A DNA stretch of 64,000 bases from Actinomycetes bacterium (GTDB lineage Bacteria; Actinomycetota; Acidimicrobiia; Acidimicrobiales; CADCSY01), in contig JAODBP010000160.1 of assembly GCA_025464025.1 (NCBI GenBank), forward strand, positions 19,354-83,353, in the 5' to 3' direction. Positions 40,086 to 50,035 of the stretch are shown one piece after another. Numbering within the stretch: the stretch's first letter is position 1; every line of letters starts with the position of its first letter. A model generated the notes under the pieces. The model was not told where the DNA came from and did no database searches. It saw nothing but the letters and a program-made list of their open reading frames with translations. A program made the translations under genes and the position numbers.

Positions 40086-42811
40086 CCCGTCGTCACCTCC
40101 TCGGAGTCGTGGATCGTGCCGAGGTAGGCGGCGGCGACGGTCCGGTCGGCACGGATCGCGGCCGAGTCGCCCTCGGCGATCACCTGGCCGAAGTCCAGCA
40201 CGTAGATGTGGTCGCACACCGAGAGCACGAGCGCCACGTCGTGGTCGACGAGGAGCACGCCGACACCGGAGGCGGCGATGGTCCGGATGCGCTCGCCGAG
40301 CCACTTCGTCTCGGTGGTGTCGAGGCCGGCGGCGGGCTCGTCGAGCAGGAGGAGCTGGGGGTCGGCGGCGCAGGCCCGAGCGATCGAGACCAGTTGGCGC
40401 TCGCCCTGGCTCAGCTCGCCGGCCGTGCGCTCGTGCAGCGCCGAGATGCCGACCAGGTCGAGGGCCCGATCGACGGCGTCGCGGCGGGCGTCGCCCCGGG
40501 CCGCGGCGGCCGCCGCGCTGACGTTCTCGCCCACGGTGAGGTCGTCGTAGAGCTCGAGCGACTGGAACGTGCGGGCCACGCCGGCCCGCACCCGACGGTA
40601 GGGGCGCATCCCGTCGACCCGCTCGCCGACCACCTCGACGGAGCCCCGGGCCGCGGCGAACCCGGTGATGGCGTCGATGACGCTGGTCTTCCCGGCACCG
40701 TTGGGCCCGATGAGGCCGACGACCGTGCCGGCCTCGACGTGGAGCGACACCTCCGACACCGCCACCACACCGCCGTAGCGGACGGTGAGGTCGGCGACGT
40801 CGAGCACCCGGCCCCCGACCTCGACGGGTTCGCTCGGCGGCGCGGCGGCGACCGGGTCGGGCGGGGCGTGCCCCTTCGACCGGCGGAACCGGGCCAGGCG
40901 ATCGGCGAGGGCGTGACCCGTGCTGGCGAGGCCCTCCGGGTGGGCGAGCAGGGTCACGATCAGCAGGATCGAGCTGATCGTGGGGAACCACTTGCCGAGG
41001 CTGACCCACTGGTCGGTGGCGTAGAAGACGATGCCGCCCGAGGCCAGGATGCCGGCGAGGACGCCGCCGTAGACCGACGTCACGCCGGCCAGGTAGACGG
41101 TCGAGAGCAGCAGGAGGTTGGTGATCGTCGAGAACGAGTCGAAGGTGACGGTGCCCCGCCGGTAGGCGAGGAGGCTGCCACCGAGGCCGGCGATGAAGGA
41201 CGCGATGGCGAAGCTGGCCACCTTCACGAGCGTGACGTTGACGCCGATGCCGGCGGCCGAGCGCTCGTTGGCCCGGACGGCGAGCATGGCCGAGCCGAGC
41301 TTGCTGGTGCGCAGCCGGGCCACGCACCAGGCCACGGCGACGAGCGTGACCAGGCAGAGGAGGCCGAACTCGATGCGGGGGAAGGCCTTCCCGACGCCGA
41401 CCGAGAGGTCGATGCCGAACAGCTCGGGCTGGACGGCCGTGGCGCCCTGCGAGCTCACGATCTGGGTGTTGCGGAACCACGCCCCCTCGATGGCGAACGC
41501 CAGGGCGAGGGTCACGACGCCGAGCGTCAGGCCGCGCAGCCGCAACGCCGGGAGCCCGACGAGCACGCCGATCACCGTCGACACGAGGGCGGCCAGCAGG
41601 GGAGCCAGCGGGAACGGGATGTTCCAGCTCTGGGTCAGGAAGCTCAACGTGAAGGCGCCCACGCCGGCGAGGGCCATCTGGGCGAGCGAGACCTGCCCGG
41701 CGTAGCCCGTCACCACGACCAGCGACAGGGCGATCACGGCGAAGATGAAGGTGCCGATCACCGCGCCCCGCCAGTTGTCGTCGGTGACGACCAGGGCGAC
41801 GACGCCGACGAGGAACCCGCCGATGGTCGGGAGCGCCAGGCCGCGGGGGCGGGGAGCGCGCCCGAGCGGTTGGCGCACGAGGAGGCCACGCACCGGCATG
41901 GCCCGCCCGGTGACGAGCAGCGCCACCAGGATGACGATCAGCGGCACCAGCTCGGCCGAGCCGGTGCGAGGGAGCCACGAGTGCTGGGCCGCCAGGCTGC
42001 CCCCCTCGGACTGGAGCATCCCGATGGTGATGCCGCCGATGACCGTGGGCACCAGGGCGGCGAAGCCGCCGACGACGGCGGCGCCGAGGGCGGGGATGAC
42101 GAAGAGGGTGTAGGTGATCGGGGTGAGCGGCGACAGCGGGGCGATCAGGATGCCGGCGGCACCGGCGACGGCGGCGCTGATCATCCAGTTGAACAGGGCG
42201 ACGCGATCGGGGGAGACGCCGCTGACGAACGCACCGGTCTGGGTCTCGGCCGCGGCCCGGGTGGCGAGGCCGAACCTGGTCCACCGGTACAGTGCGGCGA
42301 TGGCGATCGCCAGGGCGACCACGGTGAGGGCGAGGTAGAAGCGGTCCGACAGGAACGTGAGCGAGCCGACCTCCCACCGGTGGGCCGGGAAGATGGGGCG
42401 CACGCTGACCGGCGTCGTGCCGAACCGGATCGCCATGAGCTCCTGGAGCACGACGAGTACGCCGAGCGAGGCGACGGCCCGGGCCAGCGGCGGCGCGTCG
42501 CGCAGCGGTCGGAAGACGGCGAGGTGGAGCAGGGCGCCGAGGATCGCCACCAGGACGAGGGCGATCAGCGCGGCCAGCACGAACCCGACGTCGCTGCCCC
42601 CGACGTCGACCCGCGCCGGCAGGCCGGGGATCGGCACGATGAGCTGGCCCTCGCGCAGCCCGGCGTAGGTGTAGGCGGCGTACAGCGCCATGGCACCGGT
42701 GGCGAAGTTGACGACACCCGAGCTGCGGTACGTGAGCACCAAGGCCAGGGCAAGGGCGGCGTAGACGCCGCCGTTGCCGAGGCCGAAGAACAGGTAGGTC
42801 AGGTGCTGCAC
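40082..42811 (-). CDS. LivH-LivM-LivG triple fusion: two permease domains plus ATPase
   Basis: The product is a single 909-aa protein. Residues about 1-295 are a LivH-type permease, with Gly-Gly-Val-Tyr-Ala-Ala-Leu near the start. Residues about 310-620 are a LivM-type permease (Gly-Tyr-Ala-Gly-Gln-Val-Ser-Leu, Leu-Ala-Val-Arg-Ala-Asn-Glu). Residues about 650-905 are a LivG-type ATPase with Walker A near 700 and Leu-Ser-Gln-Gly-Glu-Arg near 800. These are normally three proteins. The frame is continuous and the linkers are polar, for example a Pro/Ala-rich stretch near 640. With LivF and the binding proteins upstream it should import amino acids or short acyl/amide compounds. Confidence 0.92.
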
Positions 42812-42821
42812 GAACCCGCGA

Positions 42822-44138
42822 TCAGTCCTCGATCGGCGTGTCGCCGACCGGCTCGAACGTCGTGGCCTGGCCCTTGTCGTCGAGCTTCGTCACGAGGCCA
42901 CCGCGGACGCAGATGGCCGGCGATCCGGGGACGGCCTTGCCGTTGCACCGGAAGTGGATGCCGCCGCCACCGGGCAGGAGCTTCGCCTTCATCGAGTGGA
43001 ACGTCTTGATGACGTTCTCCTGCGTGACGTCGCCGGTGATGCCCTGGAGGGCGCTGTGGAAGGCCATGACGCTGATGAACATCAGCTGGGCGTTGGCGCC
43101 CTGGTTGACCTGGCCCGCCACCTTCGGGGCGATCTCCTTGTCGTAGATCGCCAGGCCGGGGTCGTTGGGGTCGCCGACCGGCGCCGACGCCGACATGTTG
43201 ATGCCCTTCAGGACCGACCCCGCGACCGCCTTGCGGGTGGAGTCGTCGACGCACTGCTGCACGAGCGTGACCGGACCGTCGAAGCCGGCGGCGGCGAGGC
43301 CATTCAGCACGGCGATGCAGGTCGAGCTGGCGCCGATGATGTGCACGAGGGCCGGGCCCCCCGCCACGATCTGCTGCATCTGGGGCGTCACGTCGGCGGC
43401 GGTGACGGGGATGCGCACGATCTCGAGCTCGATGCCCGCCTTCTTGAACTCGGCCGGGCCCTCGCCGGACGCCTCGTAGAACGACGTGGCGGCCGGGACG
43501 TCGATCAGGGCGGCCACGACCTTCTCGACCTTGTTCTCCTTGGCCACGTCGATCGGCAGCTTGGCCAGCACGGACAACGGGTTGCCGAGGGTGAAGGTGG
43601 TGTCGCTGTCGCCGGTGACCTTCGGGTCGGAGACGCCGTACAGCAGCGTGGGCACGCCGGCGGCCTTCAGTGGTGCGTAGACGGCGGAGACGACCTGGCT
43701 CTGGCCGATCACCACGGCGACCACGTCGTTCTGGATCATCTGGTTGGCGCAGTCGGCGGCGCCGCCGGGGTCGCCCTTGGTGTCGCACTCGACGACCTCG
43801 ACCGGGTGGCCGCCGATGCCGCCGTAGCCGTCGAGGTAGGCGAACGTCGCCTTGGCGACGTCCTTCTCGATGGAGTTGTCCGAGGCCGCGCTGCGACCGT
43901 CGCTGACGACGCCGACCTTGACCGGGGTGCCCGTGGCCTGCTTGGCCGGACCGGTGAGGTCCTCGGTGCTCGAGGCACCGGCCACGGTGGTCGACGTGTC
44001 CGACTTCACCGTGGTGTCGGTGGCCTTGTCGCCCCCGGAGTCGCTGCCGCCGCAGGCCGACACCAGCACCACCGCGGCGATCGCCCCGATGGCCGCTCGC
44101 CGCCAACCGACAGCGCGAATGAACCTCTGCTCGACCAT
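42822..44138 (-). CDS. ABC transporter substrate-binding lipoprotein (Liv type)
   Basis: The product is 438 aa from the ATG at 44136-44138, which has an AGGGGGG Shine-Dalgarno; a TTG 21 nt upstream is also open. The signal ends at Val-Ser-Ala-Cys-Gly, a lipobox, followed by a Ser/Thr linker and a type 1 binding fold (Pro-Val-Lys-Val-Gly-Val-Val-Ser, Gly-Gly-Ile-Gly-Gly-His-Pro-Val-Glu). It lies 10 nt upstream of the fused permease and is its natural partner. It is only distantly related to the other two binding proteins in the window. The promoter region holds a CCGACCGGTCGG palindrome. Confidence 0.92.
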   Translation of the reverse strand: MVEQRFIRAVGWRRAAIGAIAAVVLVSACGGSDSGGDKATDTTVKSDTSTTVAGASSTEDLTGPAKQATGTPVKVGVVSDGRSAASDNSIEKDVAKATFAYLDGYGGIGGHPVEVVECDTKGDPGGAADCANQMIQNDVVAVVIGQSQVVSAVYAPLKAAGVPTLLYGVSDPKVTGDSDTTFTLGNPLSVLAKLPIDVAKENKVEKVVAALIDVPAATSFYEASGEGPAEFKKAGIELEIVRIPVTAADVTPQMQQIVAGGPALVHIIGASSTCIAVLNGLAAAGFDGPVTLVQQCVDDSTRKAVAGSVLKGINMSASAPVGDPNDPGLAIYDKEIAPKVAGQVNQGANAQLMFISVMAFHSALQGITGDVTQENVIKTFHSMKAKLLPGGGGIHFRCNGKAVPGSPAICVRGGLVTKLDDKGQATTFEPVGDTPIED

Positions 44139-44226
44139 CCAAGACCCCCCTTGAAGCACAGAATGTGCGAATCGGCTAGCGAGAATGACGTTATTCGCTC
44201 TTGGAGATCGTCGTCAACAGTTTGGA

Positions 44227-44238
44227 CCGACCGGTCGG
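44227..44238. promoter_or_regulatory. CCGACCGGTCGG palindrome, probable TetR-type operator
   Basis: A 12-bp perfect palindrome about 90 nt upstream of the binding-protein start. It matches the ACCGACCGGTCGGT-like core commonly bound by TetR repressors of lipid and acyl-CoA genes in actinobacteria. No candidate regulator is adjacent. Confidence 0.5.
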
Positions 44239-44302
44239 ACTGTAAAGCATGACGATGTCCCCGTGCCGGGATCGCCCGAACAGGGGGTGAGGGGCCGGGC
44301 GC

Positions 44303-44344
44303 GACGGAGGTCGGGCCGGCGAGGGGTCCGGCCCGACCTCCGTC
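44303..44344 (-). terminator. strong hairpin terminator
   Basis: GACGGAGGTCGGGCCGG and CCGGCCCGACCTCCGTC form a perfect 17-bp stem with an 8-nt loop, directly after the stop of the 44351 gene. It separates the two adjacent binding-protein genes into different transcripts. Confidence 0.85.
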
Positions 44345-44350
44345 CGAACC

Positions 44351-45811
44351 TCAGCGCACGGTGCGGAACCGGATCGGGATGTCGAGCGGCATCATGCAGC
44401 CCTTGGTCCGATCCAGCGTGGGCAGCGGGCACGGGTAGTTGAACTTCATCGTCGTGACCACGGTCGGCGCCAGGTTCGACGGCGAGTAGTAGGCCGGCAG
44501 GCCGGCCGGCATCGGGACGTTGTCCCGTCGGAACACGTCCTTCAGGTTCCGCAGGGCGACGACCATGCGGTCGGTGGTGACGTTGTTGCCCAGGCTGTAG
44601 ATGGCCCGAGCCATGTTCCGCACGGTGAGGCACGAGCCGACCGGCGTCGACCAGGTGCCGTCGTCGATCGTCTTGTTGGAGTACTTGATCTCCGGCTTGC
44701 CCGTCGCCGCCGCCAGCGTGCGGTGGCACATCTTGGCGAACTCGGAGTCCTTGTACTTGCCCGACCGCCACACGCCGTTGATGTCGCGGGCCAGGCCCAC
44801 CGAGTACCAGCCGTTGTTGTCGATGAACGACAGGGCGTCCGACGTGGCGGCGCTGACGACGCCGGTCAGGGCGACGTCCGAGGTGACGTTGGTGTTGTCC
44901 GGGCCCCACACCTGGGCCTTCAGGTTCTGCCGGCGCATCTCGTTGAAGAGCGGGCCGGGCGTGGCCACCGTCGTGGCGTGCGAGAGGATGATCAGGTTCG
45001 TGCCGTTGTCCTTCATGCGGGCGACGGCGGCGGTGTCGCCCGAGGTGCAGACCCGGCCGGCGCACGGCAGGACCTCGAGGTCGGCGTCGATGCCCTTCGA
45101 CTTCAGGACGTCGATGTAGTCACGGCGGGCCTCGGCGACCGAGGTGGCCACGAGGTTGTTGCTGACCACGGTGATCTTCTTGCCCTTGAACAGGTTCTGC
45201 CGGATGCCGTCGTCGATGAACGCCCGGGCCAGTTCGTCACCGGCCGGGCTGGGGCTCACGATGCGGCCCTTGGCGTCCTTGAAGTCCTGCGACGGCACGC
45301 CGAAGGGCGCCTCGACGATCGTCTTGTGCAGGATGGCCATGCACCGCTGCAGGAGGGCGCTGGTGCCGCCCATGATGACGAACGCCTTGGCGTCCTCGGT
45401 GAGCTTGAGGCAGATGGCCTGCTGGTGGCCGGGCTGGTCGGGTGCCGTCGGGTTGAACAGGGCCTTCTTCACGACGAGCTTGCGGCCGTTGATGCCGCCG
45501 CACTTGTTGATCTCGTTGAGGTAGGTGTTCATGAGGCCGGACAGGTCGGCCACGACGACGCCGAGCCGGCGGAGCGCGGCCTGGTCGATCGACTGGTCGC
45601 CGATGGTGATCGAGTTGGGGGTCACCCCCGGGTTGTTGCTGTTGCGCGTCCCCGGCGGCGGGTCCTGCTTCACGCAGAACGCGTCGAGCCGTTCGAACGG
45701 GTTGGCCGTCTGCGCCGCTTGGACCGGCACGTCGGCCGATGCGTGGCCGACCCCCAGACAGCCGAGCACGGCGGCGAGCGCGACGGCTCGCCGGAGCCGG
45801 TGGTTCCCCAT
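44351..45811 (-). CDS. ABC transporter substrate-binding protein (Liv type), paralogue of 20272
   Basis: The product is 486 aa. A signal peptide (about 1-26, ending Ala-Ser-Ala) precedes a type 1 binding fold. Shared blocks with the 20272 protein include Asn-Asn-Pro-Gly-Val-Thr, Ser-Ile-Thr-Ile, Cys-Gly-Gly-Ile-Asn-Gly-Arg-Lys-Leu, Val-Leu-Pro-Cys and the C-terminal Tyr-Pro-Cys-Pro-Leu-Pro-Thr. Several conserved Cys pairs suggest disulfides. It lacks a lipobox, unlike the neighbouring 42822 protein. It may offer an alternative ligand specificity to the LivHMG-LivF importer. A 17-bp hairpin follows the stop. Confidence 0.9.
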   Translation of the reverse strand: MGNHRLRRAVALAAVLGCLGVGHASADVPVQAAQTANPFERLDAFCVKQDPPPGTRNSNNPGVTPNSITIGDQSIDQAALRRLGVVVADLSGLMNTYLNEINKCGGINGRKLVVKKALFNPTAPDQPGHQQAICLKLTEDAKAFVIMGGTSALLQRCMAILHKTIVEAPFGVPSQDFKDAKGRIVSPSPAGDELARAFIDDGIRQNLFKGKKITVVSNNLVATSVAEARRDYIDVLKSKGIDADLEVLPCAGRVCTSGDTAAVARMKDNGTNLIILSHATTVATPGPLFNEMRRQNLKAQVWGPDNTNVTSDVALTGVVSAATSDALSFIDNNGWYSVGLARDINGVWRSGKYKDSEFAKMCHRTLAAATGKPEIKYSNKTIDDGTWSTPVGSCLTVRNMARAIYSLGNNVTTDRMVVALRNLKDVFRRDNVPMPAGLPAYYSPSNLAPTVVTTMKFNYPCPLPTLDRTKGCMMPLDIPIRFRTVR

Positions 45812-45879
45812 GATCCCCCCCAGGATTTTTCCCCCGCCCCTCCGGTCGGAGGAGCTGCCGTGATCGTATGCAACCTGAT

Positions 45880-45895
45880 CTCGACGTGCGTCGAG
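45880..45895 (-). terminator. small hairpin after the 45905 gene
   Basis: CTCGACG-TG-CGTCGAG, a perfect 7-bp stem, 9 nt beyond the stop of the minus-strand gene. Confidence 0.5.
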
Positions 45896-45904
45896 AGTCG
45901 CGGC

Positions 45905-46420
45905 TCAGCGGCCGACGAGCGAGGGCGCCAGTGGTGGGGTGATCGACGGTGACCGCAACGAGGCCACGCACGTGACCTCCCAGCACTCGTGCACGGTGAT
46001 CGTCGTCGTGGCCCGCTCCTTCACGAGGACGACGCGCCGGTCCGTCGAGGCGCCGAGGTCGAGCTCCCACCCGTCGAGCATCAGCTCGCTGGTACGGCTG
46101 GTCAGGACCCGGTAGGCCTCCCGTGACGCGGTGACGCCCGTCTGGCCGTGCACGCGTGGACGACGGAGCAGCCGCGTCGGCGCGCCGGCTTCGGTGACGT
46201 GCCAGTGGCACCTGGGCGTGGGCTCGCCCTCGAGCTCGCGGGGGAGCGTGATCGACGCGGGCCCGGGTGAGGTGCTCTCCGGTGTGGCCCACGGCGCGTG
46301 GGCGCGGTGGGCCAGGACCGCGTCGTCGATGCTGCGGTAGCCCGGCGACAGCCAGCCGCACTGGCAGACCGATCGGACGAGCCCTCCCCGCCAGGCGATG
46401 TCATGACCGCTGCACGGCAT
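45905..46420 (-). CDS. hypothetical protein with N-terminal Cys/His motif
   Basis: The product is 171 aa from the ATG at 46418-46420. The first 45 residues contain Cys-Ser-Gly-His, Cys-Gln-Cys-Gly-Trp and two later His, a possible zinc-binding knuckle. The middle is polar. The C-terminal part (about 120-160) is beta-rich with Trp-Glu-Leu-Asp-Leu. No family is recognised. The start is supported by a TAGCGT hexamer 8 nt upstream. It lies between a binding-protein gene and the acyl-CoA synthetase, all on the same strand. Confidence 0.65.
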   Translation of the reverse strand: MPCSGHDIAWRGGLVRSVCQCGWLSPGYRSIDDAVLAHRAHAPWATPESTSPGPASITLPRELEGEPTPRCHWHVTEAGAPTRLLRRPRVHGQTGVTASREAYRVLTSRTSELMLDGWELDLGASTDRRVVLVKERATTTITVHECWEVTCVASLRSPSITPPLAPSLVGR

Positions 46421-46428
46421 GTCGGTCG

Positions 46429-46434
46429 ACGCTA
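46429..46434 (-). promoter_or_regulatory. -10 hexamer TAGCGT, leaderless start at 46420
   Basis: On the minus strand TAGCGT ends 8 nt before the ATG of the 171-aa gene. Confidence 0.45.
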
Positions 46435-46485
46435 CCGACGTGGTGCGGGTGGATGGGGGAGGGATCTGCGGTGGGGTCGCCCGAC

Positions 46486-48210
46486 TCAGCCGGCGACGAG
46501 GCGGTCGCGCAGCTCGCGCTTCACGAACTTTCCGTTGGCGTTGCGGGGCAGGGGCTCGTCGAGGAACCAGATGCGGCTGGGGTGCTTGTGCGCCGCCAGC
46601 CGGTCGGCGATGGCGTTGCACACCTCGTCGATCGTCATCGAGGTGCCTGGGGTGAGGACGATGGCGGCGGCGACCGCCTCGCCCAGTCGCTCGTCGGGGA
46701 TGCCGAACACGGCGACCTCGGCCACGCCGGGGAGCTCGTAGATCGCCGCCTCGACCTCCGAGCAGTACACGTTCTCGCCGCCCCGGAGCACCATGTCCTT
46801 GGCCCGGTCGACGATGGAGACGAAGCCGTCCTCGTCGATGCGGGCGATGTCGCCGGTGTGGAACCAGCCATCGCGGATGGCCTCGGCGGTGGCCTCCGGC
46901 TTGTTGAGGTAGCCCTTGATCACGATCGGGCCCTTGAGCAGCAGCTCGCCGGGCTCGCCGGGCGGGACCTCGCGGCCGTCGTCGTCGACGACCTTGGCGT
47001 CGACGGTGGGCACGACCGGGCCGACCGACTCCGGCTTGGACAGGTACGTGACCCCGCCGCTGGCGGTGGCGATGCCGCTGGTCTCGGTGAGCCCGTAGCC
47101 GGTGGACGGGCCGCCCCGGGTGAGCGACCGGTCGATCTTCCCGACGAGGTCGGGTTGCAGCGGTGCGCCACCGCCCCCCATCACGCCGAGCGAGGACACG
47201 TCGCGGGTGTGCCAGTCGGGGTGGCCGAGGAGCTCGCGGCTCATGGTGGGCACGCCGCTGAAGTTGGTCACGTGCTCGCGCTCGATCAGCTCGATGGCGC
47301 GCGCCGTGTCCCACTTGTGCAGGAGGACGATCGTCCCCCCGGCGAGGGTCACGGGGTGGAGCACGCAGTTGTTGGCCGTGACGTGGAAGAGCGGCGTGGG
47401 GCCCATGACCACGGGAGGCGTGGCCGGGGTGTCGGGCGGCGACGGCCGTTCGTCGACCCCTGCCGCGCGCGCCGTGGCGGTGGCCGCCACCTGCACCATG
47501 AACGCGCAGTGCAGCACGTTGTGGACCGAGCCCCGGTGGGTGAGCTGGGCCCCCTTGGGGAACCCGGTCGTGCCCGACGTGTAGAAGATCGTGGCGTCGT
47601 CGTCGGGGTGGATGTCGGCGGGGGGCAGCTCGGCCGGCGCATCGTCCGGCCGGACCACGTCGTCCCAGCGCGACGCGCCCTCGGGGAGCTCGCCCTGGTG
47701 GCGCACGGTGATGACGTGGAGCGGCCCGCTGGCCCGGAGCTCGCCGAGGAGAGGCGCGACCCGCTCGACCCGCTCGGCGTCGGCGATGAGGACCTTCGGG
47801 CGCGAGTCCTCGAGGGCGTAGCGCATCTCCGGTCCCGTCCACCACGCGTTCAGGCCCACGACGGCGGCACCGAGGGCGACGACGGCCCAGTAGCTCACGA
47901 TCCACTCGGGGTAGTTCCGCATGGCGACGGCGACCCGGTCCCCGGGCCCGACGCCGTGGACGTCGCGCAGGTGCCCGGCCAACGCTCGCACCTGGGCGTC
48001 GATGCCGGCGTAGCTGTGGTGCTCGTCCTCGAAGACGACGTAGGTCCGGTCGCCGTGGCCGCGGGCCAGCTCCCACACCGTGCGCATCGACGGCAGGGCG
48101 TTGGCGAACACCCGCATGGGAACGCCCCGCACCTCGGTGTCGACCATCTCGAACGGTGAGCCGGGGGCGAGCTGCTCGGCCCACGCGGCGCGGTAGTGGT
48201 CGATCACCAC
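46486..48210 (-). CDS. acyl-CoA synthetase (AMP-binding, FadD-like)
   Basis: The product is 574 aa from the GTG at 48208-48210, with GGGGGA 9 nt upstream; further in-frame sequence upstream looks non-coding. Adenylation motifs are intact: Tyr-Thr-Ser-Gly-Thr-Thr-Gly-Phe-Pro-Lys-Gly, Gly-Tyr-Gly-Leu-Thr-Glu-Thr, the Asp-Gly-Phe-Val-Ser-Ile-Val-Asp-Arg-Ala-Lys-Asp hinge, and the catalytic Lys in Asn-Gly-Lys-Phe-Val-Lys. It activates a fatty or other carboxylic acid to its CoA ester through an acyl-AMP. The neighbouring Liv importer could supply substrates. Confidence 0.92.
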   Translation of the reverse strand: MVIDHYRAAWAEQLAPGSPFEMVDTEVRGVPMRVFANALPSMRTVWELARGHGDRTYVVFEDEHHSYAGIDAQVRALAGHLRDVHGVGPGDRVAVAMRNYPEWIVSYWAVVALGAAVVGLNAWWTGPEMRYALEDSRPKVLIADAERVERVAPLLGELRASGPLHVITVRHQGELPEGASRWDDVVRPDDAPAELPPADIHPDDDATIFYTSGTTGFPKGAQLTHRGSVHNVLHCAFMVQVAATATARAAGVDERPSPPDTPATPPVVMGPTPLFHVTANNCVLHPVTLAGGTIVLLHKWDTARAIELIEREHVTNFSGVPTMSRELLGHPDWHTRDVSSLGVMGGGGAPLQPDLVGKIDRSLTRGGPSTGYGLTETSGIATASGGVTYLSKPESVGPVVPTVDAKVVDDDGREVPPGEPGELLLKGPIVIKGYLNKPEATAEAIRDGWFHTGDIARIDEDGFVSIVDRAKDMVLRGGENVYCSEVEAAIYELPGVAEVAVFGIPDERLGEAVAAAIVLTPGTSMTIDEVCNAIADRLAAHKHPSRIWFLDEPLPRNANGKFVKRELRDRLVAG

Positions 48211-48440
48211 GAGTTCGTGTCCCCCGATCGCGGCCACACGGTGCCGGCGACAGTGGAGCCAGAACCGGCACCCGCTGTCAACGTCACTCGATCCCTGAAG
48301 GACCATCGGATGGCCCTCGCCGCCACGATCGTCCTCAGCTGACCGGACGCACGACGTGGAGCTCCCGACCATCGTCCCGCTGTCACAGATCGAGGGTGGG
48401 CGGTGTCTTGATGCGGACCAACTCGACAGGAGGACGCAAC

Positions 48441-49013
48441 ATGTCCAGCACGACCCGGATCCCCAAGGCCGACATCCCCGCCGAGGAGCTCGCCGGCATG
48501 CTCTTCAACGGTGAGGTCCCCGAGCCGCTGGCGGTGATGTGGCACCACCGACCGGCGCTCACGGCCTTCTCGGCGCTCGGCGCCCAGATCGGCACGTGGG
48601 ACCAGCTCGACCCGAGCCTCAAGACCTTCGCCCACATGGCCGTCGCCGCCCAGATCGGGTGCTCGTGGTGCCTCGACCTCAACTACTTCCTCGCCAACCA
48701 CGAGGGGCTCGACGTGACCAAGGCCAGCGAGGTGCCGCGCTGGCGCTCGTCGTCGGTGTTCACGCCGCTGGAGCGTGACGTCCTGGCCTACGCCGAGGCG
48801 ATGAGCGAGACGCCGCCGCAGGTCACCGACGAGCTGGTCACGCGGCTGCTCGACGTGCTCGGCGCCGCCGGGGTCGTCGAGCTGACGGCGGTGGTCGGCT
48901 TCGCCAACCTGACGACCCGTTGCAACACGGCGTTGGGCGTCGAGTCCCAGGAGTTCTCGAAGGACTGCCCGGTGCCGCTGGCGCAGCCGGACGGGTACGT
49001 CACATCGGCATGA
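48441..49013 (+). CDS. carboxymuconolactone decarboxylase family protein
   Basis: The product is 190 aa from ATG with GGAGG at good spacing. The core CMD helix contains Gly-Cys-Ser-Trp-Cys-Leu-Asp-Leu-Asn, the Cys-x2-Cys pair of AhpD-like peroxidase/thiol members. The protein is a helical, probably oligomeric, enzyme. Its ATGA overlap with an ECF sigma gene repeats a pairing common in actinobacteria (CMD plus SigJ-like sigma), which suggests a thiol-stress response module. Confidence 0.9.
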   Translation: MSSTTRIPKADIPAEELAGMLFNGEVPEPLAVMWHHRPALTAFSALGAQIGTWDQLDPSLKTFAHMAVAAQIGCSWCLDLNYFLANHEGLDVTKASEVPRWRSSSVFTPLERDVLAYAEAMSETPPQVTDELVTRLLDVLGAAGVVELTAVVGFANLTTRCNTALGVESQEFSKDCPVPLAQPDGYVTSA

Positions 49014-49897
49014 GCGACCACCCCGGCGACGGCGACGATCTCTTCGGGCGGCACCGCAGCCTGCTGTTCACCGTCGCCTACGAGATGCTCGGCTCGGCCG
49101 CCGATGCCGAGGACGTCGTGCAGGAGACGTGGTTGCGCTGGGCGGGTGTCGATCGGGCCGAGGTGCGCGAGCCGCGCGCCTACCTGGTCCGCATCGTCAC
49201 CCGTCAGGCGCTGAACCGGTTGCGCTCGCTGGCCCGCCGACGGGAGGACTACGTCGGCGAGTGGCTGCCCGAGCCGCTGCTGACGAGCCCCGACGTGGCC
49301 GCCGACGTCGAGCTGGCCGACAGCGTGTCGATGGCCATGCTCACCGTGCTGGAGACGCTCGGGCCGACGGAGCGCGCCGTGTTCGTGCTGCGCGAGGTGT
49401 TCGACACGCCGTACGAGGAGATCGCCGAGGCCATCGGCAAGACGCCGGCGGCCGTGCGGCAGATCGCACACCGGGCCCGTGACCACGTTGCGGCGCGCCG
49501 GCCGCGCAGCCCGGTGAGCACGACCGAGCAGGAGCGGGTCGTCGATCGGTTCCTGGCCGCCGTTCGCGGGGGTGACCTTCAGGGGTTGCTCGACGTGCTC
49601 GCCCCCGACGTCGTCATGCTGGCCGACGGGGGCGGTCTGGTTGCCGCCGTCCGCCATCCGATCGAGGGCGCCGACCAGGTGGCCGCCTTCCTCCTCAAGG
49701 GGGCTCGACGGGTCGCGTTCGAGGTGACCGCGGTCTGGCTGAACGGCGCACCCGCCGCCCGGATCGAGATCGGCGGTGCGCTCGACACGGTGGTGAGCCT
49801 CGCCATCGAGCAGGGCTCGGTCAGCCGCATCTACGCCGTGCGCAACCCGGAGAAGCTCGCCCGGCTCGACGCCGTCGCCGCCCTCAGCCGGGGCTGA
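49010..49897 (+). CDS. ECF sigma factor, SigJ-like with C-terminal SnoaL-type domain
   Basis: The product is 295 aa. Sigma region 2 (about 10-80) has Ala-Tyr-Glu-Met-Leu-Gly-Ser-Ala-Ala-Asp-Ala-Glu-Asp-Val-Val-Gln-Glu-Thr. Region 4 (about 118-165) has Tyr-Glu-Glu-Ile-Ala-Glu-Ala-Ile-Gly-Lys-Thr. A C-terminal alpha+beta domain (about 180-290) resembles SnoaL/NTF2 folds, which replace an anti-sigma factor in this ECF group. It directs RNA polymerase to stress promoters and is coupled to the CMD gene by an ATGA overlap. Confidence 0.93.
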   Translation: MSDHPGDGDDLFGRHRSLLFTVAYEMLGSAADAEDVVQETWLRWAGVDRAEVREPRAYLVRIVTRQALNRLRSLARRREDYVGEWLPEPLLTSPDVAADVELADSVSMAMLTVLETLGPTERAVFVLREVFDTPYEEIAEAIGKTPAAVRQIAHRARDHVAARRPRSPVSTTEQERVVDRFLAAVRGGDLQGLLDVLAPDVVMLADGGGLVAAVRHPIEGADQVAAFLLKGARRVAFEVTAVWLNGAPAARIEIGGALDTVVSLAIEQGSVSRIYAVRNPEKLARLDAVAALSRG

Positions 49898-50035
49898 GCT
49901 CCCTGCCGGGCGCAACCCGGTCATCGGAGCGTTGTCGGAAGGTTGTCGAACGTTCCGCGCTCGTTGGGCCGATACCGCACGAGGGGGTGGCGGCCCTGTC
50001 GTCATCGGGTGTGCAGCGGGTGGGAGGGAACGACC

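Noticed and set aside
45905..48271. 788-codon minus-strand frame across the acyl-CoA synthetase
   Set aside because: Only its last 171 codons look like protein; the rest is an alternative frame of the synthetase gene.
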